Shown in pieces: positions 26,350 to 35,891 of a stretch of DNA of 64,000 nucleotides (its first letter is position 1; each line of letters begins with the position of its first letter). The notes under the pieces are model-generated. The model was not told the origin of the DNA and did not search any database. It saw only the letters and a list, made by a program, of their open reading frames with translations. Position numbers and translations under genes: made by a program. This stretch comes from an uncultured Acidobacteriaceae bacterium (GTDB taxonomy: Bacteria > Acidobacteriota > Terriglobia > Terriglobales > Acidobacteriaceae), in contig CAIVDV010000040.1 in NCBI GenBank assembly GCA_903904755.1, positions 62,001 to 126,000 on the forward strand, written 5' to 3'.

Positions 26350-28479
26350 ATGACGACTCAAACCACGGCCCCGGTTTCCATGAAACCCGGGCCGTTCCTT
26401 TTTCTGGCAATCCTCGCGCTCTCTTCCCTCCTCACCGCCTGCTCCGGCGGCGGCGGCTCCAGCACCCCGCCTCTGGAACCTGTCCTGGCCCCGCCCACCT
26501 TCACCCCCGCCGCCGGCACCTATCTCGGCCCCCAAACCGTCACCCTCGCTGACGCCACCGGCTCCGCCACCATCTACTACACCCTCGACGGCTCCACCCC
26601 CACCGCAGCCTCGGCCGCCTACAAATCCCCCATCCCCGTCGCCGCCTCGCAAACCATCCGCGCCCTCGCCGTTGCCTCCGGCTACTCCAACAGCACGCTC
26701 GCCTCCGCCGCTTACATCATCCGCACCCCCGGCCCCGCCGTCTCCGCCACCCAGTCCTCCAACGACGGCACCCAGAAATTCGCCTCCATCGCCGGCGTCC
26801 AGCTCTACTCCGGCACCGGCGGCACCAACCCCGTCTATGTCGACGACTCCATCACCTACCAGCCCATCGAGGGCTTTGGCGCCGCATTCACTGACACCGC
26901 CGGCTACAACCTCCAGGAAGTTGCCACCACCGCCGCCCACGACGAAGCCCTCAATAACCTCTTCACCCGCAACGGCAACGGCATCGGCCTCTCCTTCATG
27001 CGCATCCCCATGGCCGCTTCGGATCTCGCACTCTCCGTCTACTCCTACGACGACCAGCCAGCCGGCCTCACCGACCCCACCCTCGCCAACTTCTCCATCG
27101 CCCACGACCAGAAAGACATCATCCCCCTCATTCTCCAGGCCAAGGCCCTCAACCCCGACCTCAAGCTCATGGCCAACCCCTGGAGCCCTCCCGGCTGGAT
27201 GAAGTCCAACGACTCCATGATCAACGGCGGCACCCTTCTGCCCGCCGACTACCAGCCCTTCGCCGACTACTTCGTCCACTTCCTCCAGGCCTACTCCGCC
27301 GCCGGCATCCCCATCGACTACATCACCCTGCAAAACGAGCCCACCTACACCACCACATACCCCAGCATGGATTTCCCTGCCGTCGACGCCACCACCGTCC
27401 TCAGCCAGTACGTCCTCCCCACCTTCACCGCCAACAGCATCACCACCCGCATCCTGCTGCTCGACAACAACTTCTACATGATTGACTACCCCACCACCGA
27501 GCTCGCCAACCCCACCATCGCCGCCAGCCCCCTCATCGCCGGCGTCGCCTGGCACGGCTACGGCGGCCAGCAGGGCGAAATGCAGCTCATGGCCAACCAG
27601 TTCCCCAACCTCGGCCAGTACGAAACCGAGCACTCCGGCTTCTCCGGCAACGCCAGCCAGTTCAAAACCGACTTCGAAGACATCACCGCCGTCATGCGCT
27701 CCAGCGGCCGCACCTTCGTCAAATGGAGCCTCGCCGTCAACGAAAACTACGGCCCTGAAACCAACGGCTGCGGCACCTGCACCGGCATCGTCAGCATCAA
27801 CTCCGTCACCGGCGCTCTCTCCTACCCCGCCGACTACTACTCCCTCGGCCACTTCAGCAAATTCATCCTCCCCGGCGCACAGCGTATCTACTCCTCCAAC
27901 GCCCAGGGCATCCTCACCTCCGCCTACCTCAACACCGACGGATCCAAAGCCCTCGTCGCCTTCAACGACACTTCCTCATCCCAGTCCTTCCAGGTCAACT
28001 GGGGCACCCAGAGCTTCAGCTACACCCTCCCCGGCCTCGCCGCCGCCACCTTCACCTGGTCCGGCACCGCCGGCGCTCAAATCGCCCAAAGCGCCCGCAC
28101 CCAGATCCAGGCCTCCAGCTACACCGCCCTCAGCAACCTCATGACCGAGTCCACCACCGACGCCAACGCCGGCTACGACCTCGGCTGGGCCACCATTACC
28201 CCCAGCGACACCTGGGCCGCCTACCGCAACATCGACTTCGGCTCCGGCATCTCCGGCCTCACCGCCCGAGTCGCCACCCAAAACTCCGGCGGAGCCCTCG
28301 AATTCCACCTCGACTCCCCCACCGGAGCCCTCCTCTCCACCGTCGCCGTCCCCAACACCGGCGCATGGCAAACCTTCTCCACCGTCACCGCCTCCGCCTC
28401 AGGCGCCTCCGGCGTCCACGACCTCTACCTCGTCTACCGCAACCAGGCCCTCAACCTCAACTGGTTCGTATTCAACTAG
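26350..28479 (+). CDS. Lipoprotein glycoside hydrolase, GH30-like, with CBM6-like C-terminus
   Basis: Product of 709 residues. The lipobox LLTAC (Cys31) predicts outer-membrane or surface anchoring. A Gly/Ser linker and a chitobiase/beta-hexosaminidase C-terminal-type repeat (about 45-125, with YYTLDGSTPT) precede a GH30-like TIM barrel (about 140-460). That barrel starts with YQPIEGFGAAFTD and contains the acid/base candidate in QNEP (E330) and the nucleophile candidate in TEHSG (E427). A beta domain (to about 575) and a CBM6-like module (about 580-709) follow. GH30 enzymes cleave beta-glucans, xylans or glucosylceramide; the substrate here is not predictable by eye. Confidence 0.87.
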   Translation: MTTQTTAPVSMKPGPFLFLAILALSSLLTACSGGGGSSTPPLEPVLAPPTFTPAAGTYLGPQTVTLADATGSATIYYTLDGSTPTAASAAYKSPIPVAASQTIRALAVASGYSNSTLASAAYIIRTPGPAVSATQSSNDGTQKFASIAGVQLYSGTGGTNPVYVDDSITYQPIEGFGAAFTDTAGYNLQEVATTAAHDEALNNLFTRNGNGIGLSFMRIPMAASDLALSVYSYDDQPAGLTDPTLANFSIAHDQKDIIPLILQAKALNPDLKLMANPWSPPGWMKSNDSMINGGTLLPADYQPFADYFVHFLQAYSAAGIPIDYITLQNEPTYTTTYPSMDFPAVDATTVLSQYVLPTFTANSITTRILLLDNNFYMIDYPTTELANPTIAASPLIAGVAWHGYGGQQGEMQLMANQFPNLGQYETEHSGFSGNASQFKTDFEDITAVMRSSGRTFVKWSLAVNENYGPETNGCGTCTGIVSINSVTGALSYPADYYSLGHFSKFILPGAQRIYSSNAQGILTSAYLNTDGSKALVAFNDTSSSQSFQVNWGTQSFSYTLPGLAAATFTWSGTAGAQIAQSARTQIQASSYTALSNLMTESTTDANAGYDLGWATITPSDTWAAYRNIDFGSGISGLTARVATQNSGGALEFHLDSPTGALLSTVAVPNTGAWQTFSTVTASASGASGVHDLYLVYRNQALNLNWFVFN

Positions 28480-28510
28480 CGCATCCCCATATGAAAACCA
28501 ATCCTTCGGC

Positions 28511-28536
28511 ACTGGCCCCTGCCCCCTGCCCCCTCC
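28511..28536. repeat. C-rich CCCCTGC-type tandem repeat
   Basis: Short tract of GCCCCTG-like heptamers ahead of the next gene, part of the dispersed heptamer family seen at 2854, 36680, 41953, 42898, 44281, 60857 and 63681. Confidence 0.6.
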
Positions 28537-28542
28537 TTCTAG

Positions 28543-28548
28543 TACACT
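28543..28548 (+). promoter_or_regulatory. TACACT -10-like box before the beta-propeller gene
   Basis: TACACT ends ten bases before the ATG at 28559. Supports 28559 as the true translation start of the broken gene. Confidence 0.35.
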
Positions 28549-28558
28549 CAGCCTCAGC

Positions 28559-30821
28559 ATGACTCGGACGCCCATTCGCCTGCCCCGCCGCCTGTTTCCA
28601 GCTCTCGCGCTCCTCTGCGCCTCCTTCGCCGCCAGCCTACTTGCCCACTCCCAGAGCACACGCCTCTGGCAGCTGGCCCACGCCGAAGACCTCGAGCACG
28701 GCTCCCCGCAGGGCATCACCATCACCAGTGACGGCAAACTCCGCTTCGGCCCCTGCCGCCAGCGAAATCCTCACCACCCCCTCCACCTTCCTCTGGGCCA
28801 TTGTTGAGGAACCCGACACCGAGGCCATCGACATCGCCACCGGCTCCCCGGCCTACGTCCTGCGCAACGGCAAGCCTCTCTTCACCACCCACGCCCTCGC
28901 CGTCACCGCCCTCGCCCTCGGCCCCGACGGCAACCTCTACGCCGCCACTATGCCCGACGGCAAAATCTATAAACTCGACCCCAAATCCCCCAAGCCCCTC
29001 GACGAAACCACCGCCCCCGTCGTTTTCGACCTCGCCCAATTCGACAGCTCCAAACCCGACGCCGCCAAAACCGACTCCAAATCCGCCAAATCCCGCTACA
29101 TCTGGCAGCTCACCTTTGGCCCCGACGGCCACCTCTACGCCGCCACCGGAGCCCCCGGTGCCATCTACCGCATCGACATCAAGACCGCCAAAGCCGCCCC
29201 CTTCTTCTCCACCGACGAGGCCCACATCCGCTCCCTCGCCTGGGACAAATCCGGCAACCTCATCGCCGGCTCTGACGGCTCCGGCCTCATCTACCGCATC
29301 ACCCCCGAGGGCAAAGGCTACGTCCTCTTCTCCGCCCCACGCCGCGAAATCCCCGCCCTCGCCGTCGCCCCCGACGGCACCATCTACGCCGCCGACCTCG
29401 GCGACAAGAGCCGCAACCCCCTGCCCCAGCTCCCCGTCCAAAATGGCCTCGGCATCACCATCACCTTCTCCCAGCCCGGCTCCGTCCAGGCCGCCAACGC
29501 CAGCACCACCCTGCCCGAAGGCACTGAAATCTACGCCCTCGCCCCTAACCAGGCCCCCCGTCGCATCTGGACCGGCAAGGACGAAATCGTCTACGGCCTC
29601 GCCCCCGTCCCCGCCGGCATCCTCGCCTTCACCGGCAACCGCGGCCGCATCCTCGAAATCCACCCCGATGGCTCCTCCGCCGACCTCGCCCACCTCGACG
29701 CCCAGCAAATCACCGCCTTCCAGCCCACCCAATCCGGCTGGCTCATCGGCACCTCCAACACCGGCCGCCTCTACACCCTTACCTCCGCCGCAAAACCCGC
29801 CGACACCCACATCTACTCCAGCGACGTCCTCGACGCCGGCTCCTTCTCCCGCTGGGGACGCATCGAAGTCGACCCCGCCAGCCATGGCTACCAGCTCTTC
29901 ACCCGCTCCGGCAACATAGAGCAGCCCATCCGCAACGCCAAAGACTGGGGCTGGACTGACTGGCAACCCCTCACCGACGGCCGCATCACCTCGCCCCCCG
30001 GCCGCTACCTCCAGTGGAAGGCCGTCCTTCAGCCGCAGGGCGAGCTTTCCGGCGTCGCCGTCAACTACCTTCCTGTCAACTCCGCCCCAGTCGTCGACGA
30101 AATCCTCGTTGTCCCCGGCGCGCGCGTCACCCCGCCCGCAGCCTCTTCCACCGCGCCCACCGTCTCCATCGCCTTCCCCAACCCCGCCCAGGCCACGCTC
30201 AGCTTCGACGGCGCCACCAACGGCGCTCTCCAGGCGCAAAAGGACAAATCCGCCATCACCGCCCGATGGGCCGCCCACGACGACAACGGCGACGATCTCG
30301 CCTTCGACCTCTACCTCCGCGGCGACGGCGAATCCATCTGGCGTCCCCTCAAAAAATCCCTAACCGACAAGTTCTACTCCTTCGACGCCTCAACCATCCC
30401 CGATGGCGGCTACCAGCTCAAGGTCGTCGCCTCCGATGCCCCCTCACACACCCCCTCTGACGCCCTCACCGGCGAGGCCATCAGCGATCGCTTCGAACTC
30501 GACACCACCCCGCCCGTCCTCAGCGCCCTCAAAGCAACCATTTCCGGCTCAGCCATCTCAGCGATCTCTGTCACCCTCTCCGCCCACGACGCCACCTCCC
30601 CCATCGTCCGCGCCGAGTACTCCCTCGACGCCGGCCCCTGGCAGTACATCGAGCCCGTCGGCACCCTCTCCGACTCCTCCGACGAGCGCTACGACTTCCG
30701 CATCCCCCTCGACAGCACCTCCAAGCCCGCCGAGCACCTCATCACAGTCCGCGTCTACGACCGCCACGACAACATCGGCTCAGCCAAAGCCGTCGTCCCC
30801 GCCCCGCCCGAAGTAAAGTAA
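28559..30821 (+). pseudogene. Frameshifted secreted beta-propeller protein with C-terminal Ig-like domains
   Basis: The start at 28559 encodes a signal peptide (LFPALALLCASFAASLLAHS) and HAEDLEHGSPQGITITSDGK, then runs off frame after LRFGP. From 28755 another frame continues AASEILTTPSTFLWAIVEEP and stays open to 30821, with propeller blades such as LGPDGNLYAATMPDGKIYKLD and FGPDGHLYAATGAPGAIYRID. A Fn3/Ig-like C-terminus follows (DTTPPVLSALKATISG). One extra T at about 28754 (GGCCCCTGCCGCC) explains the break; without it the product would be 753 residues. It is either a genuine inactivation, programmed slippage at a C run, or a sequencing error. The long downstream frame shows no decay, which favours an error or a recent event. 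Confidence 0.75.
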
Positions 30822-30825
30822 ACTC

Positions 30826-32076
30826 ATGCGTTTCGAGCTATTCATTGCCGTCCGGTACCTGCGCGCACGCCGCCGCCAGGCCGTCATCGGCCTCGTCACG
30901 CTCATCTCCATCGCCGGTGTCGCTGCTGGCGTTGCCGCGCTCATCATCGCGCTCGCCATCACCAACGGCATGCGCCGCGACCTCGAAGCCCGCCTCCTCG
31001 GCAACTCCGCCCACGTCGAGCTCATGCGCGTCGCCGGCGACGGCATCCGCGATTGGCAGCCTCTCGTCGACCGCCTCGGCCGCCTCCCCCACGTCACCGC
31101 CGCCGCCCCCGGCATGTATGAGCAGGTCATGGTCTCCAACGGCCCCCGCGCAGGCTTCGCCCTCCTCAAAGCCGTCATCCCCGCTCAGGAACGCCGCGTC
31201 TCCGACCTCCTCTCCATGGTCACCTCCGGCTCGGCCGCCGACCTCGCCCCCGGCGAAACCACCGTCGGCTCCCCCACCGCAGCCCTGCCCCCCCTCGTCC
31301 TCGGCAAAGACCTGGCAGAAACCCTTGGCGCATCCATCGGCGACTCCGTCATGGTCACCAGCCCCCAGGGCGAACTCACCCCCCTCGGACTCATGCCCCG
31401 CTACCAGCGCTTCCGCGTCGCCGCCATCTTCCACTCCGGCTTCTACCAGTACGACTCCTCCATGGGACTCATCCGCCTCTCCGACGCCCAGCGCCTCTTC
31501 GCCGAGCCCGACGTCATCACCCTCATCAGCTTCAAACTCGACAACCTCTACGACGCCGCCCAGCGCGGCCACGAAATCGAAGCCGCCGCCGGCCCCGGCT
31601 TCCAGGCCACCAACTGGATGGAAGAAAACCGCGAGCTCTTCCGCGCCCTCTCGCTGGAAAAAGTCGTCACCTTCCTCATCATCGGCCTCATCGTCCTCGT
31701 CGCCGCCCTCAACATCCTCATCGCCCTCACCATGATGGTCATGGAAAAAACCCGCGACATCGCCATGATGATGAGCTTCGGCGTCCAGCCCAACCAGGTC
31801 CGCCGCATCTTCCTCCTTCAGGGCCTCCTCATCAGCCTCCTCGGAACCGCCATCGGCCTCTTCCTCGGCTACCTCGCCAGTTGGGCTGGCGGTCACTACC
31901 ACTTCATCCCCCTCTCCGCCTCCATCTACAACCTCGATACCCTCCCCTTTGCCCCCACCTGGTCCGACGGCCTCCTCGTCTCCGGCGTCTCCATCGGTGT
32001 CTCCCTCCTCGCCACCCTCTACCCCTCCTCCACCGCCTCCCGCATCCTCCCCGCCGAGGCCCTTCGCTACGAGTAG
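30826..32076 (+). CDS. LolC/LolE-type ABC transporter permease
   Basis: Product of 416 residues. N-terminal FIAVRYLRARRRQAVIGLVTLISIAGVAAGVAALII is the LolC/E/MacB-like first helix, followed by a large periplasmic domain (about 50-260) and three C-terminal helices (about 275-300, 325-350 and 380-405) with the FtsX-type signature EKTRDIAMMMSFGVQPNQVRRIF. LolCDE releases lipoproteins from the inner membrane. No LolD ATPase gene is adjacent, so it must pair with one encoded elsewhere. Starts four bases after the preceding stop. Confidence 0.9.
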   Translation: MRFELFIAVRYLRARRRQAVIGLVTLISIAGVAAGVAALIIALAITNGMRRDLEARLLGNSAHVELMRVAGDGIRDWQPLVDRLGRLPHVTAAAPGMYEQVMVSNGPRAGFALLKAVIPAQERRVSDLLSMVTSGSAADLAPGETTVGSPTAALPPLVLGKDLAETLGASIGDSVMVTSPQGELTPLGLMPRYQRFRVAAIFHSGFYQYDSSMGLIRLSDAQRLFAEPDVITLISFKLDNLYDAAQRGHEIEAAAGPGFQATNWMEENRELFRALSLEKVVTFLIIGLIVLVAALNILIALTMMVMEKTRDIAMMMSFGVQPNQVRRIFLLQGLLISLLGTAIGLFLGYLASWAGGHYHFIPLSASIYNLDTLPFAPTWSDGLLVSGVSIGVSLLATLYPSSTASRILPAEALRYE

Positions 32077-32081
32077 ACTTG

Positions 32082-32105
32082 TTTTGTGTCACATTTTGTG
32101 TCACA
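32082..32105 (+). promoter_or_regulatory. Tandem 12-bp direct repeat before the VapBC pair (operator candidate)
   Basis: TTTTGTGTCACA occurs twice head-to-tail, ending eight bases before the antitoxin ATG. Each unit contains the short palindrome TGTG-T-CACA. A 12-base period places both sites near the same DNA face, as for cooperative binding by a VapB dimer (inference). Confidence 0.55.
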
Positions 32106-32113
32106 TTCTAGCC

Positions 32114-32353
32114 ATGGTCAGCATTACCCTCCGTCAACTCCGCGACACCAAACAGGTCAAGACCTGGCTCAAAGCCGGAGTCGCTATCGAAGTGCGTGAA
32201 CGAAACTCTGTCTTGGGACGATTTGTGCCAAACCAACCCGAGCTTAAGCCGACCCATTGGCCTGACTACGCGGCCCGCCGGAAAGCGCTCTTCGGAGACC
32301 TTCAGCTAAACGCCGTCCAGAATCTCATCGACTCTCGTGAGGACCGATTTTGA
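32114..32353 (+). CDS. vapB: VapB/Phd-like antitoxin
   Basis: Product of 79 residues. N-terminal MVSITLRQLRDTKQVKTWL resembles the DNA-binding end of Phd/YefM- or AbrB-type antitoxins; the C-terminal part (about 45-79) is the toxin-binding tail expected. It overlaps the PIN toxin start by four bases (TTGA) and is preceded by a tandem 12-bp repeat. Codon usage is less C-ending than the housekeeping genes, consistent with a mobile TA module. Confidence 0.8.
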   Translation: MVSITLRQLRDTKQVKTWLKAGVAIEVRERNSVLGRFVPNQPELKPTHWPDYAARRKALFGDLQLNAVQNLIDSREDRF

Positions 32354-32787
32354 CCCTGGTTTATCCGGATACGAGCTTCCTGCTGCCTCTCTACCTGCCG
32401 GATATCCACTCATACATTGCTGAGTCGCAGCTTTCCCGCGAACGCACACTTGTCGTGACCCCATTTCAACAGGCAGAGTTCACCAACTCCATCTGGCAGC
32501 AGGTCTTTCGCAGAAATCTATCGTTGCAGCAAGCGGCCTCGGTGCTTGACCAGTTTCAAAAAGACACCGACGAGGGCGTTTTCCTGTTCGAGGCGCAGCC
32601 CACTGATTGGCTTGAATCCTCAACATCAGGAATGCGCCTTCTCACTCCCAGCCTTGGATTGCGCACGCTTGACGCGTTGCACATCACTGCCGCACTCGCC
32701 CTCAATATCACCAATTTTTGGAGCTTCGACCACCGCCAGCGAGCCGCAGCAAGCGCAGTCGGCCTCTCCACAAACCAGATGGAATAA
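32350..32787 (+). CDS. vapC: PIN-domain ribonuclease toxin (VapC)
   Basis: Product of 145 residues, TTG start overlapping the antitoxin stop. PIN-domain acidic residues are visible: D7 (YPDTSFLLPLY), E43 (PFQQAEFTNS) and the later Asp in LRTLDALHITAAL, with a final WSFDHRQRAAA block. VapC toxins are Mg-dependent endoribonucleases that cleave tRNA or rRNA and are held inactive by VapB. Specificity cannot be inferred. The following gene is convergent. Confidence 0.9.
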   Translation: MTLVYPDTSFLLPLYLPDIHSYIAESQLSRERTLVVTPFQQAEFTNSIWQQVFRRNLSLQQAASVLDQFQKDTDEGVFLFEAQPTDWLESSTSGMRLLTPSLGLRTLDALHITAALALNITNFWSFDHRQRAAASAVGLSTNQME

Positions 32788-32790
32788 CCC

Positions 32791-32991
32791 CTACCGCGGC
32801 GTAATCACCCCGCCCACCAAATGCCGCCTCGGCAACAAAATCCCCCGGTGGTCAACCACCCTCGGCACCACTGCCGCGCCCTCAACTACCACCCCGCCTC
32901 GCTCCACCAGCACACCGCCACACGCCGGGCACACCACCGCCGTCACCGTCTCCGCCACCTCTGCGTGGCACTGGGAACACATCCGCTTCAT
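32791..32991 (-). CDS. Small zinc-ribbon protein
   Basis: Product of 66 residues with C5/C8 (CSQC) and C21/C24 (CPAC) forming a likely zinc ribbon; the C-terminal part is hydrophobic and basic. It ends four bases from the convergent vapC stop. Codon usage supports coding on this strand. Family unknown. Confidence 0.55.
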   Translation of the reverse strand: MKRMCSQCHAEVAETVTAVVCPACGGVLVERGGVVVEGAAVVPRVVDHRGILLPRRHLVGGVITPR

Positions 32992-33057
32992 CCCTCAAAA
33001 ATACCACCGATTGCACCCTTTCCCCGTCCCGTAACCTGCCCGCAATCCGCCTCAGCG

Positions 33058-33063
33058 TAAACT
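33058..33063 (+). promoter_or_regulatory. TAAACT -10-like box before the HAD gene
   Basis: TAAACT ends eight bases before the ATG at 33072. Confidence 0.45.
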
Positions 33064-33071
33064 GAAGGTAT

Positions 33072-34013
33072 ATGCCTTCTTCCCTCGCCCACCCCTCCGG
33101 CAAGCTTCCCGCGCAACTTCCCCATCCCGTGCGTCTTGTTGCTTTCGACATGGATGGCACCCTGCTCCCTGACTTCTCCACCACCGTCAGCCCCCGCAAT
33201 CAGCGCGCACTGCTTGCCGCCCAGCAGGCCGGCATCACAGTAGCCATAGCCACCGGCCGACGCCAGGCCTTCACGGCACCCCTGCTCGACCGCGTCGGCC
33301 TCCATCCCGACACCCCCATGATCACCTCCAACGGCGCTGTGACCCGCACCTTCTCCGGCACCCGCATCGACTTCGAGCACCTCGCCCCCTCCCTCGCCCG
33401 CGAGTTCGCCCGCATCCTCCGCGGCACCGGCATGTTGGTCTTCACCCTCGACAAATCCACCGGCCCCGACCTCATCGTTGAAGACATGGGCATCGCCCGC
33501 GGCCGCCTCTCCAAGTGGGTTGAGGCCAACCGCCGCTCCATCGTCGCCGTCAAGCCCATCGAGTCCGCCCTCGGCGACGACGTCGCCATCATCCAGGGCA
33601 TGTCCGCCGGAACCCTCCGCGAAATGGCCGAGGCCGAGCGCCTCCTCGCCGACTCGCCCCTCGCCCAGCACTTCGATGTCGTCCGCACCGCCTACCCCGG
33701 CCACGACCTCTCCATCCTCGACCTGCTCCCCCGCGACGTCTCCAAGCGCTCCGCCCTCCAGCGCCTCGCCAACCGCCTCAGCATCCCCCAGGCTGAAACC
33801 ATGGCCATCGGCGACAACTGGAACGACGTCACCATGCTCGACTGGGCCGGCACCGGCGTCCTCATGGGCAACGCCACCCCGGAACTCCACGCCCTCGCGC
33901 CGACTCACGGCTGGCTCGTCGCCCCCACCAACGACGAAGACGGCGTCGCCTCCATGCTCGAGCTCGCCATCGCCTCCCTTCCTGCCCAATCCTCTGCTAC
34001 CCTCGAAACGTAA
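33072..34013 (+). CDS. HAD-superfamily hydrolase, Cof/YidA type
   Basis: Product of 313 residues. Motif I FDMDGTLLPD (nucleophile Asp at about 26), motif II in TSNGAV, Lys in motif III near SKRSALQRL, and motif IV GDNWNDVTML place it in the Cof subfamily (type IIB cap between about 95 and 215). Members dephosphorylate sugar phosphates, pyridoxal phosphate or FMN precursors. The last possibility is interesting given ribD and ribE in the window, but they are 20 kb away and substrate is not predictable. The lytic transglycosylase gene begins two bases downstream. Confidence 0.9.
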   Translation: MPSSLAHPSGKLPAQLPHPVRLVAFDMDGTLLPDFSTTVSPRNQRALLAAQQAGITVAIATGRRQAFTAPLLDRVGLHPDTPMITSNGAVTRTFSGTRIDFEHLAPSLAREFARILRGTGMLVFTLDKSTGPDLIVEDMGIARGRLSKWVEANRRSIVAVKPIESALGDDVAIIQGMSAGTLREMAEAERLLADSPLAQHFDVVRTAYPGHDLSILDLLPRDVSKRSALQRLANRLSIPQAETMAIGDNWNDVTMLDWAGTGVLMGNATPELHALAPTHGWLVAPTNDEDGVASMLELAIASLPAQSSATLET

Positions 34014-34015
34014 CC

Positions 34016-34744
34016 ATGCCCCAGCCACGCACCATCGCCGCCGCCCTGCTCCTAAGCCTCCTGCTGGCCGTTCCCTGCCACGCTGCTGAGCGACTCTGGC
34101 TGGCCAACGGCTTTGACATCGTCTGCGACCACCACATCACCGTCTCCGGACACATCCGCGCCTACCTCTCCCCCAGCTCCACCGACTACATCGAGTTCAC
34201 CCCGGAATCCATCCAGTCCATCGAAACCCTCCCCCCCACCGCTCCGGAAGCCCTGCCCGTTCCTCCTGCACCCGCCGCCGCACCCCAGGCCGATCGCCTC
34301 ACCCCCACCGACCTCCACGAAATCCTCTCCTCCGCAGGCTCCCGACACAACATCGACCAGGATCTGCTCGCCTCCGTCGTCAAGGCTGAAAGCGCCGGCC
34401 AGCCCCGTGCCGTCTCCCGCGCCGGTGCCCAGGGACTCATGCAGCTCATGCCCGGCACCGCCCACCAGCTCGGCGTCCAGGACAGCTTCCAGCCCTCCCA
34501 GAACGTCCAGGGCGGCGCGGCCTATCTTGACCAGCTCCTCACCCGCTACCACGACAACCTCTCCCTCGCCCTCGCCGCCTACAACGCCGGCCCCCAGGCC
34601 GTTGACCGCTACCACGGCATCCCCCCTTACCGCGAAACCCGCGCCTACGTCGCCCGCGTCATCCACGAATTCAACCGCCGCGTCGCCCAGCGCGAAAAGC
34701 AGAATCAATCCCTCGCCCTGGCCAACCTCACCGGCACAAGGTAA
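34016..34744 (+). CDS. Secreted lytic transglycosylase (SLT domain)
   Basis: Product of 242 residues with a signal peptide (about 1-23). A short beta region (25-70) and Pro-rich linker lead to an SLT/goose-lysozyme-like domain (about 100-225). Catalytic Glu is E125 in VVKAESAGQPRAVS, followed by GAQGLMQLMPGTA, GGAAYLDQLLTRY and ALAAYNAGPQAVDRY. It should cleave peptidoglycan glycan strands in the periplasm. Starts two bases after the HAD gene; an LPG-synthase-like membrane gene begins 16 bases after its stop. Confidence 0.93.
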   Translation: MPQPRTIAAALLLSLLLAVPCHAAERLWLANGFDIVCDHHITVSGHIRAYLSPSSTDYIEFTPESIQSIETLPPTAPEALPVPPAPAAAPQADRLTPTDLHEILSSAGSRHNIDQDLLASVVKAESAGQPRAVSRAGAQGLMQLMPGTAHQLGVQDSFQPSQNVQGGAAYLDQLLTRYHDNLSLALAAYNAGPQAVDRYHGIPPYRETRAYVARVIHEFNRRVAQREKQNQSLALANLTGTR

Positions 34745-34760
34745 TTGCACGGAGCAAGTT

Positions 34761-35846
34761 TTGAAGCCCAAACAACTCATCCTCGGCCTCGTATTTCTCG
34801 CCGCACTCGTCAGCCTGGCCGTCTACGCGCAACACCAGCATCCCTTTGATTTCCACGCCTTCGCTGACCAGTTCCGCCAGGCTGGCTGGCAGCACATCGC
34901 CATCGGCGTGGCCTGCATCTATTTCGCCTATGTCCTCCGCGCCATCCGCTGGGCCTTCCTCATCCGTCACGTCAAAAAGGTACCGCCCCTCTCGCTGCTC
35001 GGAACCCAGGTCATCGGCTTCACCGCAGTCGCCCTCATCGGCCGCGTGGCAGACTTCATCCGCCCCTACCTCGTTTCCCGCAAAACCGGCCTCCCCATCA
35101 GCTCCCAAATCGCCACCTACATCGTCGAGCGCCTCTTTGACGCCGGCGCCATGGCCCTCATCTTCTCCTCCGTCATCGTCTTTGACGCCCCCCAGGGCTC
35201 CCTGCCCCATCAGGCCACCGTCTTCAAAACCAGCATCATCATCCTCGCCCTCACCATCTTCGGGGCCCTCTTCCTCATCGAACTCCGCCTCGCCGGTGGC
35301 CGCGTAGACCGGCTCCTCAAATACCCCCTCCGCTACGCATCGAAAGGCCTCGCCCACTCCGTCGAAGCCAAAATCCACAGCTTCCGCCTCGGCCTCAGCG
35401 TCCTCCGCACCCCCGCCGACGCCGCCGTCACCCTCGCCCTCTCCCTCACCATGTGGGCGCTCATCACCCTCGCCTACCTTGAGACCGCCTGGGCCTTCGC
35501 CCCCACCAGCCCTCTGCTCGGCTCCATGAGCCTGGCCCAGTGCGTCATCCTCCTCGGTGCCTCCGGCGGAGCCAGCATCTTCCAGCTCCCCGTTCTCGGC
35601 TGGTTTACCCAAATCGGCGCAGTCGCCGCCACCCTCGTCGGCCTTGGCGCTCAGCAGGAGCCCGCCACCGCCTGCGCCGCCACCCTCCTCATCGTCACCT
35701 TCCTCTCCGTCGCCCCCGTCGGCCTCATCTGGGCCCAGTTTGAAAACATCAGCCTCCGCTCCATGGCCCAGGAAAGCGAACACGCCGCCGAAGCTGCCTC
35801 AGACAAAATTGACCAAATCGAATCCGCCGAAGACGCTTCGGCATAA
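34761..35846 (+). CDS. Lysylphosphatidylglycerol synthase-type membrane protein (UPF0104)
   Basis: Product of 361 residues with about eight transmembrane helices. Conserved features are YVLRAIRWAFLIR (about 57-69), the GRVADFIRPYLVSRKTGLP region (about 95-113) and IVERLFDAGAMALIF (about 121-135). The family is the flippase-like half of MprF or related flippases; the soluble aminoacyl-transferase domain is absent, so lysine transfer is unlikely. The TTG start at 34761 was chosen for the GGAG at 34751-34754. Probably co-transcribed with the transglycosylase. Confidence 0.85.
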   Translation: MKPKQLILGLVFLAALVSLAVYAQHQHPFDFHAFADQFRQAGWQHIAIGVACIYFAYVLRAIRWAFLIRHVKKVPPLSLLGTQVIGFTAVALIGRVADFIRPYLVSRKTGLPISSQIATYIVERLFDAGAMALIFSSVIVFDAPQGSLPHQATVFKTSIIILALTIFGALFLIELRLAGGRVDRLLKYPLRYASKGLAHSVEAKIHSFRLGLSVLRTPADAAVTLALSLTMWALITLAYLETAWAFAPTSPLLGSMSLAQCVILLGASGGASIFQLPVLGWFTQIGAVAATLVGLGAQQEPATACAATLLIVTFLSVAPVGLIWAQFENISLRSMAQESEHAAEAASDKIDQIESAEDASA

Positions 35847-35891
35847 CTTCCAACTGCTCGGCGAAATCAATTCCGTGGTAACGTCAGAGGT

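Noticed and set aside
26284..27852. Minus-strand open frame of 520 codons opposite the GH30-like gene
   Set aside because: Gly/Val/Asp-rich shadow of the plus-strand reading frame, with no recognisable domain.
34761..35846. MprF lysylphosphatidylglycerol synthase
   Set aside because: Only the membrane flippase-like half is present; the soluble aminoacyl-transferase domain is missing.
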